Source: Polaromonas sp.
GTDB lineage: Bacteria > Pseudomonadota > Gammaproteobacteria > Burkholderiales > Burkholderiaceae_C
Assembly: GCA_013297865.1 (NCBI GenBank)
Contig: JAAFIP010000003.1
Coordinates: 1 to 64,000, forward strand
Length of the DNA stretch: 64,000 nucleotides
Direction of reading: 5' to 3'
Numbering within the stretch: position 1 is the stretch's first letter; the number at the start of each line of letters is the position of its first letter. The notes beneath the pieces are model-generated. The model was not told where the DNA came from. It was given only the letters and a program-made list of their open reading frames with translations, and ran no database searches. A program made the translations under genes and the position numbers. This document shows positions 52,504 through 61,750 of this stretch, one piece after another.

Positions 52504-53310
52504 TCAGTGCAGGCCGCGCTCTTCGGGCTCGTCCTTGGAGGTGGCAATCACACTAACCCGCTGGCCTTTGGCCTTGCGGTAGATATAGACCACATAGCCG
52601 CTCAAACCATACGCTACAAAAATGCCAAACAGCACTGTGGGTGGATCGATATTGATGGCCGCGATGCCCAAGGCAATCAGGACAATGACGGCAAACGGCA
52701 CACTGCGCTTCATGTTGACTTCCTTGAAGCTGTAAAACGGCACATTCGTCACCATCGTCAGGCCCGAATACAGGGCAAAGCCAAACATGATCCAGGGCAC
52801 GTTTGCGCCCTGGATGCCCAGGTCCGTCATGAGCCAGATAAATCCCATCACCAAGGCCGCCGCCGCTGGGCTTGGAAGGCCCTGGAAAAACCGTTTGTCC
52901 ACCACACCGGTGTTCACATTAAAGCGCGCCAGACGCAGCGCTGCACAGGCGCAATAGACAAAAGCCGCAATCCAGCCCCAGCGGCCCAGGCCTTTGAGCG
53001 ACCATTCGTACGCAATCAGCGCAGGTGCAGCGCCGAAACTGACCATGTCCGACAGAGAATCCATCTGCTCGCCAAACGCAGACTGGGTGTTGGTCATGCG
53101 CGCTACACGCCCGTCCAGGCTGTCCAGCACCATGGCGCAAAACACCCCGATGGCAGCCTCATGGAAACGGCCATTCATGGCCATCACAATGGCATAAAAG
53201 CCACCGAACAGCGCTGCCAGCGTAAACAGGTTGGGGAGAATATAGATGCCTTTGCGGCGCGGCTTCAGTGGCTGAAGTGGCGAAGGCGAGGTGTCGGTTC
53301 CATCATGCAT
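52504..53310 (-). CDS. pssA: CDP-diacylglycerol--serine O-phosphatidyltransferase
   Basis: PssA makes phosphatidylserine for phosphatidylethanolamine synthesis. The 268-residue membrane protein has the CDP-alcohol phosphotransferase signature: DSLDGRVARMTNTQSAFGEQ followed by MDSLSD (D-x2-D-G-x2-A-R ... G-x3-D-x3-D). About eight hydrophobic segments are visible. The start at 53310 is chosen because upstream sequence lies in the ilvC terminator. It sits between ilvC and leuA, an arrangement common in Burkholderiales. Confidence 0.94.
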   Translation of the reverse strand: MHDGTDTSPSPLQPLKPRRKGIYILPNLFTLAALFGGFYAIVMAMNGRFHEAAIGVFCAMVLDSLDGRVARMTNTQSAFGEQMDSLSDMVSFGAAPALIAYEWSLKGLGRWGWIAAFVYCACAALRLARFNVNTGVVDKRFFQGLPSPAAAALVMGFIWLMTDLGIQGANVPWIMFGFALYSGLTMVTNVPFYSFKEVNMKRSVPFAVIVLIALGIAAINIDPPTVLFGIFVAYGLSGYVVYIYRKAKGQRVSVIATSKDEPEERGLH

Positions 53311-53337
53311 GGCTAGAGTGTAAAGCACAGTTCCAGA

Positions 53338-53361
53338 AAGACAAAACCGCCCGAAGGCGGC
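53338..53361 (-). terminator. intrinsic terminator of ilvC
   Basis: On the minus strand GCCGCC pairs with GGCGGT around TTCG, followed by TTTTGTCTTT. It lies 25 nt after the ilvC stop, so pssA may have its own promoter. Confidence 0.75.
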
Positions 53362-53385
53362 TGTCTGCAAAGCGCTGCATGCAGC

Positions 53386-54429
<1,044 letters not shown>

Positions 54430-54446
54430 TTAAGGATCTAATTCGG

Positions 54447-54607
54447 ACTTCCGGACGCGAAGGGCGCTAAAGTTGCGCGAAGTACGCGAAAGAAGAGAAA
54501 AATAAATTCAAAAAAATACTCGCTAATTGGATGGGATTCAACTAATGTTTTTTCTTTATCTTTTTCGCGTTCTTCGCGTCATCTTTGCGCCCTTCGCGTC
54601 CGGAAGT
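54447..54607. repeat. E-family inverted repeat, copy 4 (ilvN / ilvC gap)
   Basis: The left arm begins ACTTCCGGACGCGAAGGGCG and the right arm ends CCCTTCGCGTCCGGAAGT. The outer 21 bases match exactly; the inner part has about six mismatches, so this copy is the most decayed. It lies 23 nt after the ilvN stop and 47 nt before the ilvC start. Confidence 0.85.
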
Positions 54608-54630
54608 TCGGTATTCAGGAGGTCTGGATT

Positions 54631-55122
54631 TCAAACACGCAGTATTCTCTCACCACGTCCGATGCCGCTGGCACCGGTACGTACGGTTTCGAGGATGGCG
54701 GTGCGGTCGATGGCTTCGAGGAAGGCGTCGTTTTTGCTGTGGTCGCCGGTCAGCTCCACGGTGTAGCTTTTTTCGGTCACATCAATGATTCGGCCACGGA
54801 AGATGTCGGCCATGCGCTTCATTTCTTCGCGCTCTTTGCCTACAGCGCGCACCTTGACCATCATCAGCTCACGCTCTGTGTAAGAGCCTTCGGTGAGGTC
54901 TACCACCTTGACCACTTCGATCAGGCGGTTCAAATGCTTGGTGATCTGCTCGATCACGTCGTCTGAACCAATGGTGACAATGGTCATGCGCGAGAGCGAT
55001 TTGTCTTCGGTCGGGGCGACGGTCAACGACTCGATGTTGTAGCCACGGGCTGAAAACAAGCCCACCACACGGGACAATGCGCCCGCTTCGTTTTCCAAAA
55101 GTACTGCAATTATGTGTTTCAT
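54631..55122 (-). CDS. ilvN: acetolactate synthase small subunit
   Basis: This is the regulatory subunit of acetolactate synthase (IlvH type). The 163 residues begin with the ACT domain (MKHIIAVLLENEAGALSRVV, then GLFSARGYNIESLTVAPTED), which binds valine for feedback inhibition, and end with a second ACT-like C-terminal domain. It lies between ilvB and ilvC. Whether it is called ilvH or ilvN is a naming matter. Confidence 0.95.
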   Translation of the reverse strand: MKHIIAVLLENEAGALSRVVGLFSARGYNIESLTVAPTEDKSLSRMTIVTIGSDDVIEQITKHLNRLIEVVKVVDLTEGSYTERELMMVKVRAVGKEREEMKRMADIFRGRIIDVTEKSYTVELTGDHSKNDAFLEAIDRTAILETVRTGASGIGRGERILRV

Positions 55123-55226
55123 GGGATTCCTCTTTTCTGAGCCCTCCCCTGTGCACGGTAATGCACAGGCTTGGCTGCAAATAGATTTATCTGATTAGGT
55201 TTTTGTTTGGGAAGAATTGAAATCGG

Positions 55227-55402
55227 ACTTCCGGACGCGAAGGACGCTAAGGTTACGCAAAGGACGCAAAAGAACAGCCAAAGAAAAAGAAAAAGAAGAT
55301 CAATTTAGAGTATTTGATGAACCTAAATTCAGCGTTTTTCTTTTTTGTATTTTTTGTCTTCTTTCGCGTCCTTTGCGTAACCTTAGCGTCCTTCGCGTCC
55401 GG
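55227..55402. repeat. E-family inverted repeat, copy 5 (ilvB / ilvN gap)
   Basis: The left arm begins ACTTCCGGACGCGAAGGACG and the right arm (55362-55402) matches over 41 bases with one difference. This copy has GGTTACGCAAAGG paired with CCTTTGCGTAACC. It is 23 nt after the ilvB stop but 104 nt before the ilvN start, more than the other copies. Confidence 0.9.
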
Positions 55403-55425
55403 CTGTTGGTTTTCCGGTATTGGGT

Positions 55426-57234
55426 TTAAAGCTCTTCAGACCCCAGCAGCATCTCCGTGATGCCCTTGCCTGCCTGCACCATCGGGAACACGTTCTCGGT
55501 GGGGTCGGTGCGGAAGTCCATGAACACGGTGCGGTCCTTGAGCTTGCGGGCTTCGCGCAGGGCGGGTTCGACGTCTTGTGGCTTTTCGATCAGCATGCCC
55601 ACGTGCCCATAGGCCTCGGCCAGCTTGACGAAGTTGGGCAGTGCGTCCATGTAGCTGTGGCTGTAGCGGCCTTCGTAGTCCAGCTCCTGCCACTGGCGCA
55701 CCATGCCCAGATAGCGGTTGTTGAGCGACACAATTTTGATTGGTGTGTTGTACTGCAGGCAGGTCGACAGCTCCTGAATGCACATCTGCACCGAGCCTTC
55801 GCCGGTGATGCAGAACACCTCAGCCTCGGGCTTGGCCAGCTTGATGCCCATAGCATACGGAATGCCCACACCCATGGTGCCCAGGCCGCCCGAGTTGATC
55901 CAGCGGCGCGGCTCGTCAAAGCGGTAGAACTGCGCGGCCCACATCTGGTGCTGGCCTACGTCAGAGGTGATGTAGGTCTCGCTGTCTTTGGTCATGTTCC
56001 ACAGGCTTTGCACCACGGCCTGCGGCTTGATCACGTCTTTGTTGGACTTGTCATAGGCCAGGCAGTCACGCTTGCGCCAGCCGTCGATGGTAGTCCACCA
56101 TGCGCCCAGGGCGTTGGCATCAGGCTTGGTGGTCGATTCCTTGAGCATGGCAATCAGCTCATTGAGCACATCTTTCACATCGCCGACGATGGGAATGTCC
56201 ACCTTCACGCGCTTGGAGATGCTGGACGGGTCGATGTCAATATGGATGATCTTGCGCTCGTTTTGCGCAAAGTGCTTGGGGTTGCCAATCACGCGGTCAT
56301 CAAAGCGCGCGCCCACGGCCAGCAGCACGTCGCAGTTCTGCATGGCGTTGTTGGCCTCCACCGTGCCGTGCATGCCGAGCATGCCCAGGAACTTGCGGTC
56401 GCTGGCGGGATAGGCACCCAAGCCCATCAAGGTGTTGGTGACAGGGTAGCCCAGCATGTCCACCAAGGTGCGCAGTTCGGCGCTGGCGTTGGACAGCAGC
56501 ACGCCGCCGCCGGTGTAGATGTAAGGGCGCTTGGCGTTGAGCAGCAGTTGCAGGGCCTTGCGGATCTGGCCGCCGTGGCCTTTGCGCACGGGCTGGTAGC
56601 TGCGCATTTCGACCGGCTTTTTGTAAGCCGCTGCATCGAAAGGCACTTTGTTGAAGCTGATGTCTTTGGGAATGTCCACCACCACGGGGCCGGGTCGGCC
56701 GGTGCGGGCGATGTGGAAAGCGCGCTTCATGGTCTCGGCCAGATCTTTGGCATCCTTGACCAGGAAGTTGTGTTTGACGATGGGGCGGGTGATGCCGACG
56801 GTGTCACATTCCTGGAAAGCGTCCAGGCCAATCGCGTGCGAGGGCACCTGGCCTGTGATGATCACCATCGGGATGCTGTCCATGTAGGCCGTGGCAATGC
56901 CGGTGATCGCGTTGGTCACGCCGGGGCCAGAGGTGACCAGTGCGCAGCCCACTTCGCCGGTGGCGCGCGCATAGCCGTCGGCAGCGTGTACGGCAGCCTG
57001 CTCATGGCGCACCAGTACATGCTGGATGGTGTCTTGTTTGTAAAACGCGTCGTAGATATGCAACACTGCACCACCAGGGTAGCCCCAGATGTATTTGACA
57101 CCTTCGGCTTGCAGGGTTTTGACGAGGATTTCTGCGCCGCGCAGTTCTGGCAGAAGGCCAGTAGCAGTAGATGCAGGAGCTACAGACACAGGGGCCGTAG
57201 CAACAGAGGCGATTTCAGCCTTGGAGATTTCCAT
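55426..57234 (-). CDS. ilvB: acetolactate synthase large subunit
   Basis: This is the catalytic, thiamine-diphosphate-dependent subunit (IlvI/IlvB type). The 602 residues contain GYPGGAVLHIYDAFYKQDTI, the catalytic Glu in VLVRHEQAAVHAADGYARAT, and the ThDP motif with ITGEGSVQMCIQELSTCLQY. The start at 57234 has GAAAGG upstream. It heads the ilvB-ilvN-ilvC operon. I looked for a Val/Leu/Ile-rich leader upstream and did not find a convincing one. The 290 bp to the divergent sigma gene hold a hairpin near 57420-57447. Confidence 0.96.
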   Translation of the reverse strand: MEISKAEIASVATAPVSVAPASTATGLLPELRGAEILVKTLQAEGVKYIWGYPGGAVLHIYDAFYKQDTIQHVLVRHEQAAVHAADGYARATGEVGCALVTSGPGVTNAITGIATAYMDSIPMVIITGQVPSHAIGLDAFQECDTVGITRPIVKHNFLVKDAKDLAETMKRAFHIARTGRPGPVVVDIPKDISFNKVPFDAAAYKKPVEMRSYQPVRKGHGGQIRKALQLLLNAKRPYIYTGGGVLLSNASAELRTLVDMLGYPVTNTLMGLGAYPASDRKFLGMLGMHGTVEANNAMQNCDVLLAVGARFDDRVIGNPKHFAQNERKIIHIDIDPSSISKRVKVDIPIVGDVKDVLNELIAMLKESTTKPDANALGAWWTTIDGWRKRDCLAYDKSNKDVIKPQAVVQSLWNMTKDSETYITSDVGQHQMWAAQFYRFDEPRRWINSGGLGTMGVGIPYAMGIKLAKPEAEVFCITGEGSVQMCIQELSTCLQYNTPIKIVSLNNRYLGMVRQWQELDYEGRYSHSYMDALPNFVKLAEAYGHVGMLIEKPQDVEPALREARKLKDRTVFMDFRTDPTENVFPMVQAGKGITEMLLGSEEL

Positions 57235-57240
57235 GTTCAA

Positions 57241-57533
57241 CCTTTCAAAGTCTCTCTGACGAAACTTGAGTGTTGCCCCTCACGCACTCTTGCGAAGCCG
57301 TTGCGGGACTTAAGCGCTCTGACTATGGGGGAGCCACTGCGCCCCGAATCAGAACCCGTTTGCTGGTATTGACTAGCAAGTGCGTATTATCGCATCGCTC
57401 CAAAGCATTTTTACAGCTGCGCGGCCAAAAACTGGCTTTTAGGCCGCAAAATCAGCCTTGCGATGCCATAATTTCATCTTTGGCGCATGCCACGGGCTTT
57501 GCCCTACGATCAAAATACCAGACATCCACCGCC
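57241..57533. promoter_or_regulatory. 290-bp divergent promoter region between ilvB and the sigma gene
   Basis: No gene is seen. A GCGGCC/GGCCGC inverted repeat (57420-57447) encloses an A/T-rich loop, and on the minus strand a GATAAT box lies near 57385. Both are only suggestive of promoter DNA for the ilv operon. Confidence 0.3.
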
Positions 57534-58100
57534 TTGGCTACCGAGCAAGAAATCTCCGAATTTTTGAAAAGCGTCGAAAAACGCGCCTTCAAACGCTCGG
57601 TCTACCACGTACGCGACGAAGACGCAGCCTTGGACATCGTGCAAGACAGCATGATCAAGCTGTGCGAGCACTACAGCGACAAGCCCGCCGCCGAGCTGCC
57701 GATGCTGTTCCAGCGCATCCTGTCCAACTCGACGCTGGACTTTTTCCGCCGCCGCAAGACCCGTAACGCCCTTTTTTCCAATATGAGCGACTTTGAGGTG
57801 GCTGGCGAGGACGGAGAATTTGATTTACTGGAAACTTTAGAGGCTCTGGAGGACTCAGAAGGCACAGAAAGTGCGCAAACCAGCACAGAACGGGCACAAA
57901 CCTTGCGTGAGATCGACAGCGAAGTGCAACAACTGCCAGCACGTCAACGGGAAGCCTTCCTGATGCGTTACTGGGAGGAGATGGATGTAGCCGAAACGGC
58001 CGCAGCCATGGGATGCTCAGAGGGCAGTGTCAAAACGCACTGTTCCAGGGCTGTCCAAGCGCTAAGCAAGGCTCTGAAAGCCAAGGGAATTTCACTATGA
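57534..58100 (+). CDS. RNA polymerase sigma factor (ECF type)
   Basis: The 188-residue protein has sigma region 2 (FKRSVYHVRDEDAALDIVQD, then FQRILSNSTLDFFRRRKTRN) and region 4 (LPARQREAFLMRYWEEMDVA, then AAMGCSEGSVKTHCSRAVQA). No ATG is in a suitable place; TTG at 57534 gives LATEQEISEFLKSVEKRAF, which I take as the start, as related proteins begin M-A-T-E. The linker between regions 2 and 4 is acidic. The stop overlaps the start of a DUF3619 gene (ATGA), which is a membrane protein and probably its regulator or partner. Confidence 0.88.
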   Translation: MATEQEISEFLKSVEKRAFKRSVYHVRDEDAALDIVQDSMIKLCEHYSDKPAAELPMLFQRILSNSTLDFFRRRKTRNALFSNMSDFEVAGEDGEFDLLETLEALEDSEGTESAQTSTERAQTLREIDSEVQQLPARQREAFLMRYWEEMDVAETAAAMGCSEGSVKTHCSRAVQALSKALKAKGISL

Positions 58101-58525
58101 CAAATGCAACAATACAACACCACGAAGCCTTACTGGACCGTTTTGGCCTGAAAGTGGTGGCGCATCTGAACGAGCAGGCTCTGCCGCACGATATTTCCGA
58201 GCGCCTGCGCGTAGCACGCCAGCAGGCCCTGACCCACTACAAAACCCAAACCGCTGCCCAGGCAGCTACGTCGGCCACTCTGTCTGGCGGCGCCGCCGTG
58301 CTCGGTGGTGGTGACGACATGGGCTGGATGGGCCGTATTGCTTCGGCCCTGCCACTGTTGGCTTTGGCCGCTGGCTTGATCGCGGTCAATATGGTGACCA
58401 ACGACGAGCGCGCCCGTGAAGTGGCTGAAGTGGATGTACAGCTGCTCACTGACGAGCTGCCTCCAGCTGCCCATACCGACCCTGGTTTCGCCCAGTATTT
58501 GAAATTTGGCCCTCCTGGCCAATAA
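58097..58525 (+). CDS. DUF3619 family membrane protein, possible anti-sigma factor
   Basis: The 142-residue protein matches DUF3619. It has an N-terminal soluble part (FGLKVVAHLNEQALPHDISE), one hydrophobic segment (IASALPLLALAAGLIAVNMV) near residues 90-110, and a short outer tail that ends in GPPGQ. Its start overlaps the stop of the sigma gene. A single-pass protein encoded directly after an ECF sigma gene is the usual position of an anti-sigma factor, but no anti-sigma domain is recognisable, so this is inference. Confidence 0.8.
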   Translation: MTNATIQHHEALLDRFGLKVVAHLNEQALPHDISERLRVARQQALTHYKTQTAAQAATSATLSGGAAVLGGGDDMGWMGRIASALPLLALAAGLIAVNMVTNDERAREVAEVDVQLLTDELPPAAHTDPGFAQYLKFGPPGQ

Positions 58526-58538
58526 TTTGTACTGAGCC

Positions 58539-59258
58539 ATGCATGTAAATCCAGCTTACACACCGTCTCGCGCCATGCCTTGGGCTGGCACTGCGCTGGT
58601 GTGTGTCTGGACGCTCTCGCTGGGCATGGCCCTGGCACAGTCACCAGCCCCTGCGGCTGCAGCCACTACCCCTGCAGCAGCCGCTGCCAAGAACACGCCT
58701 GTGGCCAGTACCAAGCCCGATTGGAAAGACCTCAGTGCCGAGCAGCAGGCAGCGCTCAAGCCCCTGACGGCCAATTGGCAAACCATGAGTGCCGGTCAAA
58801 AGCGCAAATGGATTGAGTTGTCGAAAAACTACGCTACCCTGCCCGCCCCAGAGCAAGCCAAGCTGCACAACCGGATGGCGACCTGGTCCTCGCTCACGCC
58901 CCAGCAGCGTGCAGAGGCCAGACTCAACTTTGCCGAGAACCAGGCGCTGACCCAAGGCCTCACGCCTGAACAGCGCAAGGCCCAATGGCAGGCCTACCAA
59001 CTGCTCAGCCCCGAAGAAAAACGTCAGCTGGCCGCCAGCTCGCAAAAGCCTGCTCCCAGCACCGCCGTGGCGGCCAAGCCCGCTGATCCGCTGAAAAACT
59101 CTCCTACGCCACAGTTTGGCACGGCCAAAGTACTGGCCAAGCCCGCCCAGCCTGCGAGCAAGATAGCGGTTTCCCCCCATCTGCAAAAAAGCAACAGCCT
59201 GATGCCGCAAACCTCAGCGACCGCCTCGATTGCAGCGCCCGGCGCGGCCTCCCAGTAG
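58539..59258 (+). CDS. DUF3106 domain-containing exported protein
   Basis: The 239-residue protein has a signal peptide (WAGTALVCVWTLSLGMALAQ) and a central DUF3106 domain with repeated W/Q-rich motifs (WKDLSAEQQAALKPLTANWQ, then RMATWSSLTPQQRAEARLNF). An Ala/Pro-rich linker precedes it, and the C-terminus is Ala/Ser/Pro-rich. It is probably periplasmic. It is the third gene of the sigma-DUF3619-DUF3106 module; the repeats suggest a sensor or binding role, but this is not shown. Confidence 0.8.
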   Translation: MHVNPAYTPSRAMPWAGTALVCVWTLSLGMALAQSPAPAAAATTPAAAAAKNTPVASTKPDWKDLSAEQQAALKPLTANWQTMSAGQKRKWIELSKNYATLPAPEQAKLHNRMATWSSLTPQQRAEARLNFAENQALTQGLTPEQRKAQWQAYQLLSPEEKRQLAASSQKPAPSTAVAAKPADPLKNSPTPQFGTAKVLAKPAQPASKIAVSPHLQKSNSLMPQTSATASIAAPGAASQ

Positions 59259-59390
59259 CCAAGCAGCCGCCTGCCCAGCGGGTAGAGCCAGCAGCGGCAG
59301 CACGCCTGGTGATCAACCCAGCCATCAACCTGGCAACAAACTCGGCGACAATAGGGCCAGCGCGCTGCTGTAAGCAGTGTCCCACACCCC

Positions 59391-59452
59391 GTTTTATATA
59401 CCGTATCGCGGCCCAGACCAATAGAATGCCGCGGGAGCAGCTATGAATAGTG
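59391..59452 (-). repeat. R-family repeat, copy 13, carrying the start of the RDD gene
   Basis: The plus strand reads CCGTTTTATATACCGTATCG, then CCAATAGAATGCCGCGGGAG, then CAGCTATGAATAG, which is a reverse-oriented R copy with the GCAGGCC part diverged. Its GGGAG and the following ATG act as ribosome binding site and start codon for the RDD gene. Confidence 0.75.
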
Positions 59453-59973
59453 TAGCAAATACACCCCCTCTTCCCCCCTCCATACCCGGCCTTGCCCCCA
59501 GCCTGCGCCGCCGCATGGCCTGCTGGATTTACGAAGGTATGCTGCTGTTTGCCGTGGTGTTTATCGCGGGCTGGCTGTTCAGCACCATCGGCCAGATGCG
59601 CAACGCCATGGATGGGCGGCGCGTGCTACTGCAGGGCTTTCTATTCATCGTATTTGGGGTGTACTTTGTGTGGTTTTGGCACAAGGGCCAAACCCTGGCC
59701 ATGAAGACCTGGCATATCCGGGTGGTGGATATTGCAGGTCAGCAGATCAGCCAGTGGCGTGCACTGGCGCGCTATGCGCTCAGCTGGCTGTGGCTGCTGC
59801 CCCCACTGGCAGCGCTGGTGCCATTCAAGCTCTCGGGCGGCGAGATGACGGTGATCATCCTGGGCTGGGTGGTGTTTTACGCCCTGCTCAGCCGTTTGCA
59901 TCCCCAGCGGCAGTTTCTGCACGATGCCCTCGCAGGCACGCGCCTGATCAGCCACGCTCCCATGAGCAAGTAA
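59443..59973 (+). CDS. RDD family membrane protein
   Basis: The 176-residue inner-membrane protein has three to four hydrophobic segments and the RDD pattern: RRRMACWIYEGMLLFAVVFI near the start and QTLAMKTWHIRVVDIAGQQI in the middle, with HPQRQFLHDALAGTRLI at the end. The family has Arg-Asp-Asp in the first helix; here the Asp residues are not obvious (RRMACWIYE). The start codon ATG and an SD-like GGGAG six bases before it lie inside an R repeat. Function is unknown. Confidence 0.8.
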   Translation: MNSVANTPPLPPSIPGLAPSLRRRMACWIYEGMLLFAVVFIAGWLFSTIGQMRNAMDGRRVLLQGFLFIVFGVYFVWFWHKGQTLAMKTWHIRVVDIAGQQISQWRALARYALSWLWLLPPLAALVPFKLSGGEMTVIILGWVVFYALLSRLHPQRQFLHDALAGTRLISHAPMSK

Positions 59974-60041
59974 ACGTTTCGCACCCCATCTGGGCGCTTG
60001 CCTGCGCAGAACTGCGCACGGTATCGGTAACAATCCAAGCT

Positions 60042-60440
60042 ATGACACAGACACCTCACGACGACGTCAATCCCCAAAAATCCCGTACCGGACTGCACCG
60101 CATCCTGCATGCCACCGGCTATTCCCTGCAAGGCCTGCGCGCTGGCTGGGGCGAGACAGCCTTTCGCCAGGAGGCGATTGCCAGCTTTGTGCTGATTCCC
60201 GCCGCCTTCTGGGTGGGCCGTGGCTGGCTGGAAGTGGCCATGCTGGTCGCCGTGGTGCTGCTGGTGATGATCACTGAGCTGCTCAACACCGGGATTGAGA
60301 CCGCCATTGACCGCATTGGCCCCGAGTGGCATGACCTGTCCAAGCGCGCCAAAGACATGGGCTCGGCCGCTGTGCTGCTAAGCCTGCTGCTATGCGCAGG
60401 CGTATGGGCGAGCGCCCTTTACTCACGCCTGGGGTCTTAA
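60042..60440 (+). CDS. dgkA: diacylglycerol kinase
   Basis: DgkA phosphorylates diacylglycerol arising from lipid turnover. The 132-residue membrane protein has GLRAGWGETAFRQEAIASFV, three hydrophobic segments, and ELLNTGIETAIDRIGPEWHD followed by KRAKDMGSAAVLLS, the catalytic and conserved C-terminal blocks. The gene lies between RDD and LOG genes on the same strand. Confidence 0.93.
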   Translation: MTQTPHDDVNPQKSRTGLHRILHATGYSLQGLRAGWGETAFRQEAIASFVLIPAAFWVGRGWLEVAMLVAVVLLVMITELLNTGIETAIDRIGPEWHDLSKRAKDMGSAAVLLSLLLCAGVWASALYSRLGS

Positions 60441-60442
60441 AT

Positions 60443-61027
60443 ATGGCAAAACCGCATTTTTCCCTCTGTGTCTATTGCGGCTCGCGTGAAGGGGCGCAGC
60501 CCGCCTTTGCCTCTGTGGCGGGCGAGGTGGGCCGCTGGATTGGCAGCCACGGCGGCCAATTGGTCTATGGCGGCGGCAAAAACGGCCTGATGGGCATCGT
60601 GGCCCAGGCCACGCTGGATGCTGGCGGCACAGTGGTGGGCATCATTCCCCAAGGCCTGGTTGACCGGGAATGGGCCAACCAAGCCTGTACCGAGCTGCAT
60701 ATCGTGAGCACCATGCATGAGCGCAAGGCCCTGATGGCCGAGCGCGCCGACGCTTTTCTGGCCCTGCCCGGGGGTATTGGCACCTTCGAGGAGTTTTTCG
60801 AGATCTGGACGCTCAAGCAGCTGGGTTATCTGGACAAACCCATCGGCCTGCTCAACACCAACGGCTATTACGAACAGCTGATCGGCTTCATGCAGACCTC
60901 AGTGAGCGAAGGTTTCGTCAGCGACTGGCAGATGGACATGGTGCGCATGGAAGCCGAGGCCGAGTCGCTATGCCAGCACCTGGTGGAAGCAGCGGGCATG
61001 AACCCGGTGTCCAGCCATTTTGATTGA
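60443..61027 (+). CDS. LOG family protein (TIGR00730)
   Basis: The 194-residue protein matches the LOG family, with CVYCGSREGAQPAFASVAGE at the N-terminus, VYGGGKNGLMGIVAQATLDA, and the catalytic LPGGIGTFEEFFEIWTLKQL. LOG enzymes release free base from nucleotide 5'-monophosphates (cytokinin activation in plants); bacterial members are often nucleosidases of unknown role. The start 60443 is 2 nt behind the dgkA stop. A terminator follows. Confidence 0.92.
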   Translation: MAKPHFSLCVYCGSREGAQPAFASVAGEVGRWIGSHGGQLVYGGGKNGLMGIVAQATLDAGGTVVGIIPQGLVDREWANQACTELHIVSTMHERKALMAERADAFLALPGGIGTFEEFFEIWTLKQLGYLDKPIGLLNTNGYYEQLIGFMQTSVSEGFVSDWQMDMVRMEAEAESLCQHLVEAAGMNPVSSHFD

Positions 61028-61072
61028 CCTGCAGCGCTCGCGGTTTTTGCCACAGCAAAAGCCCAAGGCATG

Positions 61073-61099
61073 AAAAAGGCGACCTCGGTCGCCTTTTGT
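61073..61099 (+). terminator. terminator after the LOG gene
   Basis: AAAAGGCGAC pairs with GTCGCCTTTT around CTCG, followed by GTTT. It lies 46 nt after the LOG stop, and, with the A run on the other side, may serve the convergent PII gene too. Confidence 0.8.
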
Positions 61100-61127
61100 T
61101 TGGAGATGTGGGGCTGCCCAGGTCGGC

Positions 61128-61478
<351 letters not shown>

Positions 61479-61508
61479 TTAAATGGGGGTAGAAATTTCG
61501 AACTTCTG

Positions 61509-61727
61509 AAAGCGGACTTCCGGACGCGAAGGACGCTAAGGTTGCGCGAAGGACGCGAAAAAGAAAATACCAAATTTAAACTAAAAATCAAATGAATATT
61601 GATAGGATTTCCAGAGGATAGCATTTTCTAAAATCATTGAAAACCAATTCCAAAAATTTTCTTCTTTTGTCTTCCTTTCGCGTCCTTCGCGCAACCTTAG
61701 CGCCCTTCGCGTCCGGAAGTCCGCTTT
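61509..61727. repeat. E-family inverted repeat, copy 6 (nadE / glnB gap)
   Basis: This is the longest copy: arms of 52 bp (61509-61560 and 61676-61727) differ at one position. The arms begin AAAGCGGACTTCCGGACG. The variant GGTTGCGCGAAGG is paired with CCTTCGCGCAACC. The element lies 23 nt after the nadE stop and 42 nt before the glnB start. Confidence 0.95.
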
Positions 61728-61750
61728 AACCCCCCATCCAAAACAAACCC

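Noticed and set aside
55420-57372. 650-codon open frame on the plus strand
   Set aside because: It lies opposite ilvB, is rich in His, Val, Leu and Gly as expected for the complement of a GC-rich gene, and has no recognisable domain.
57241-57480. Branched-chain leader peptide before ilvB
   Set aside because: A short frame (MLWSDAIIRTC) exists but has few Leu/Ile/Val codons and no terminator follows.
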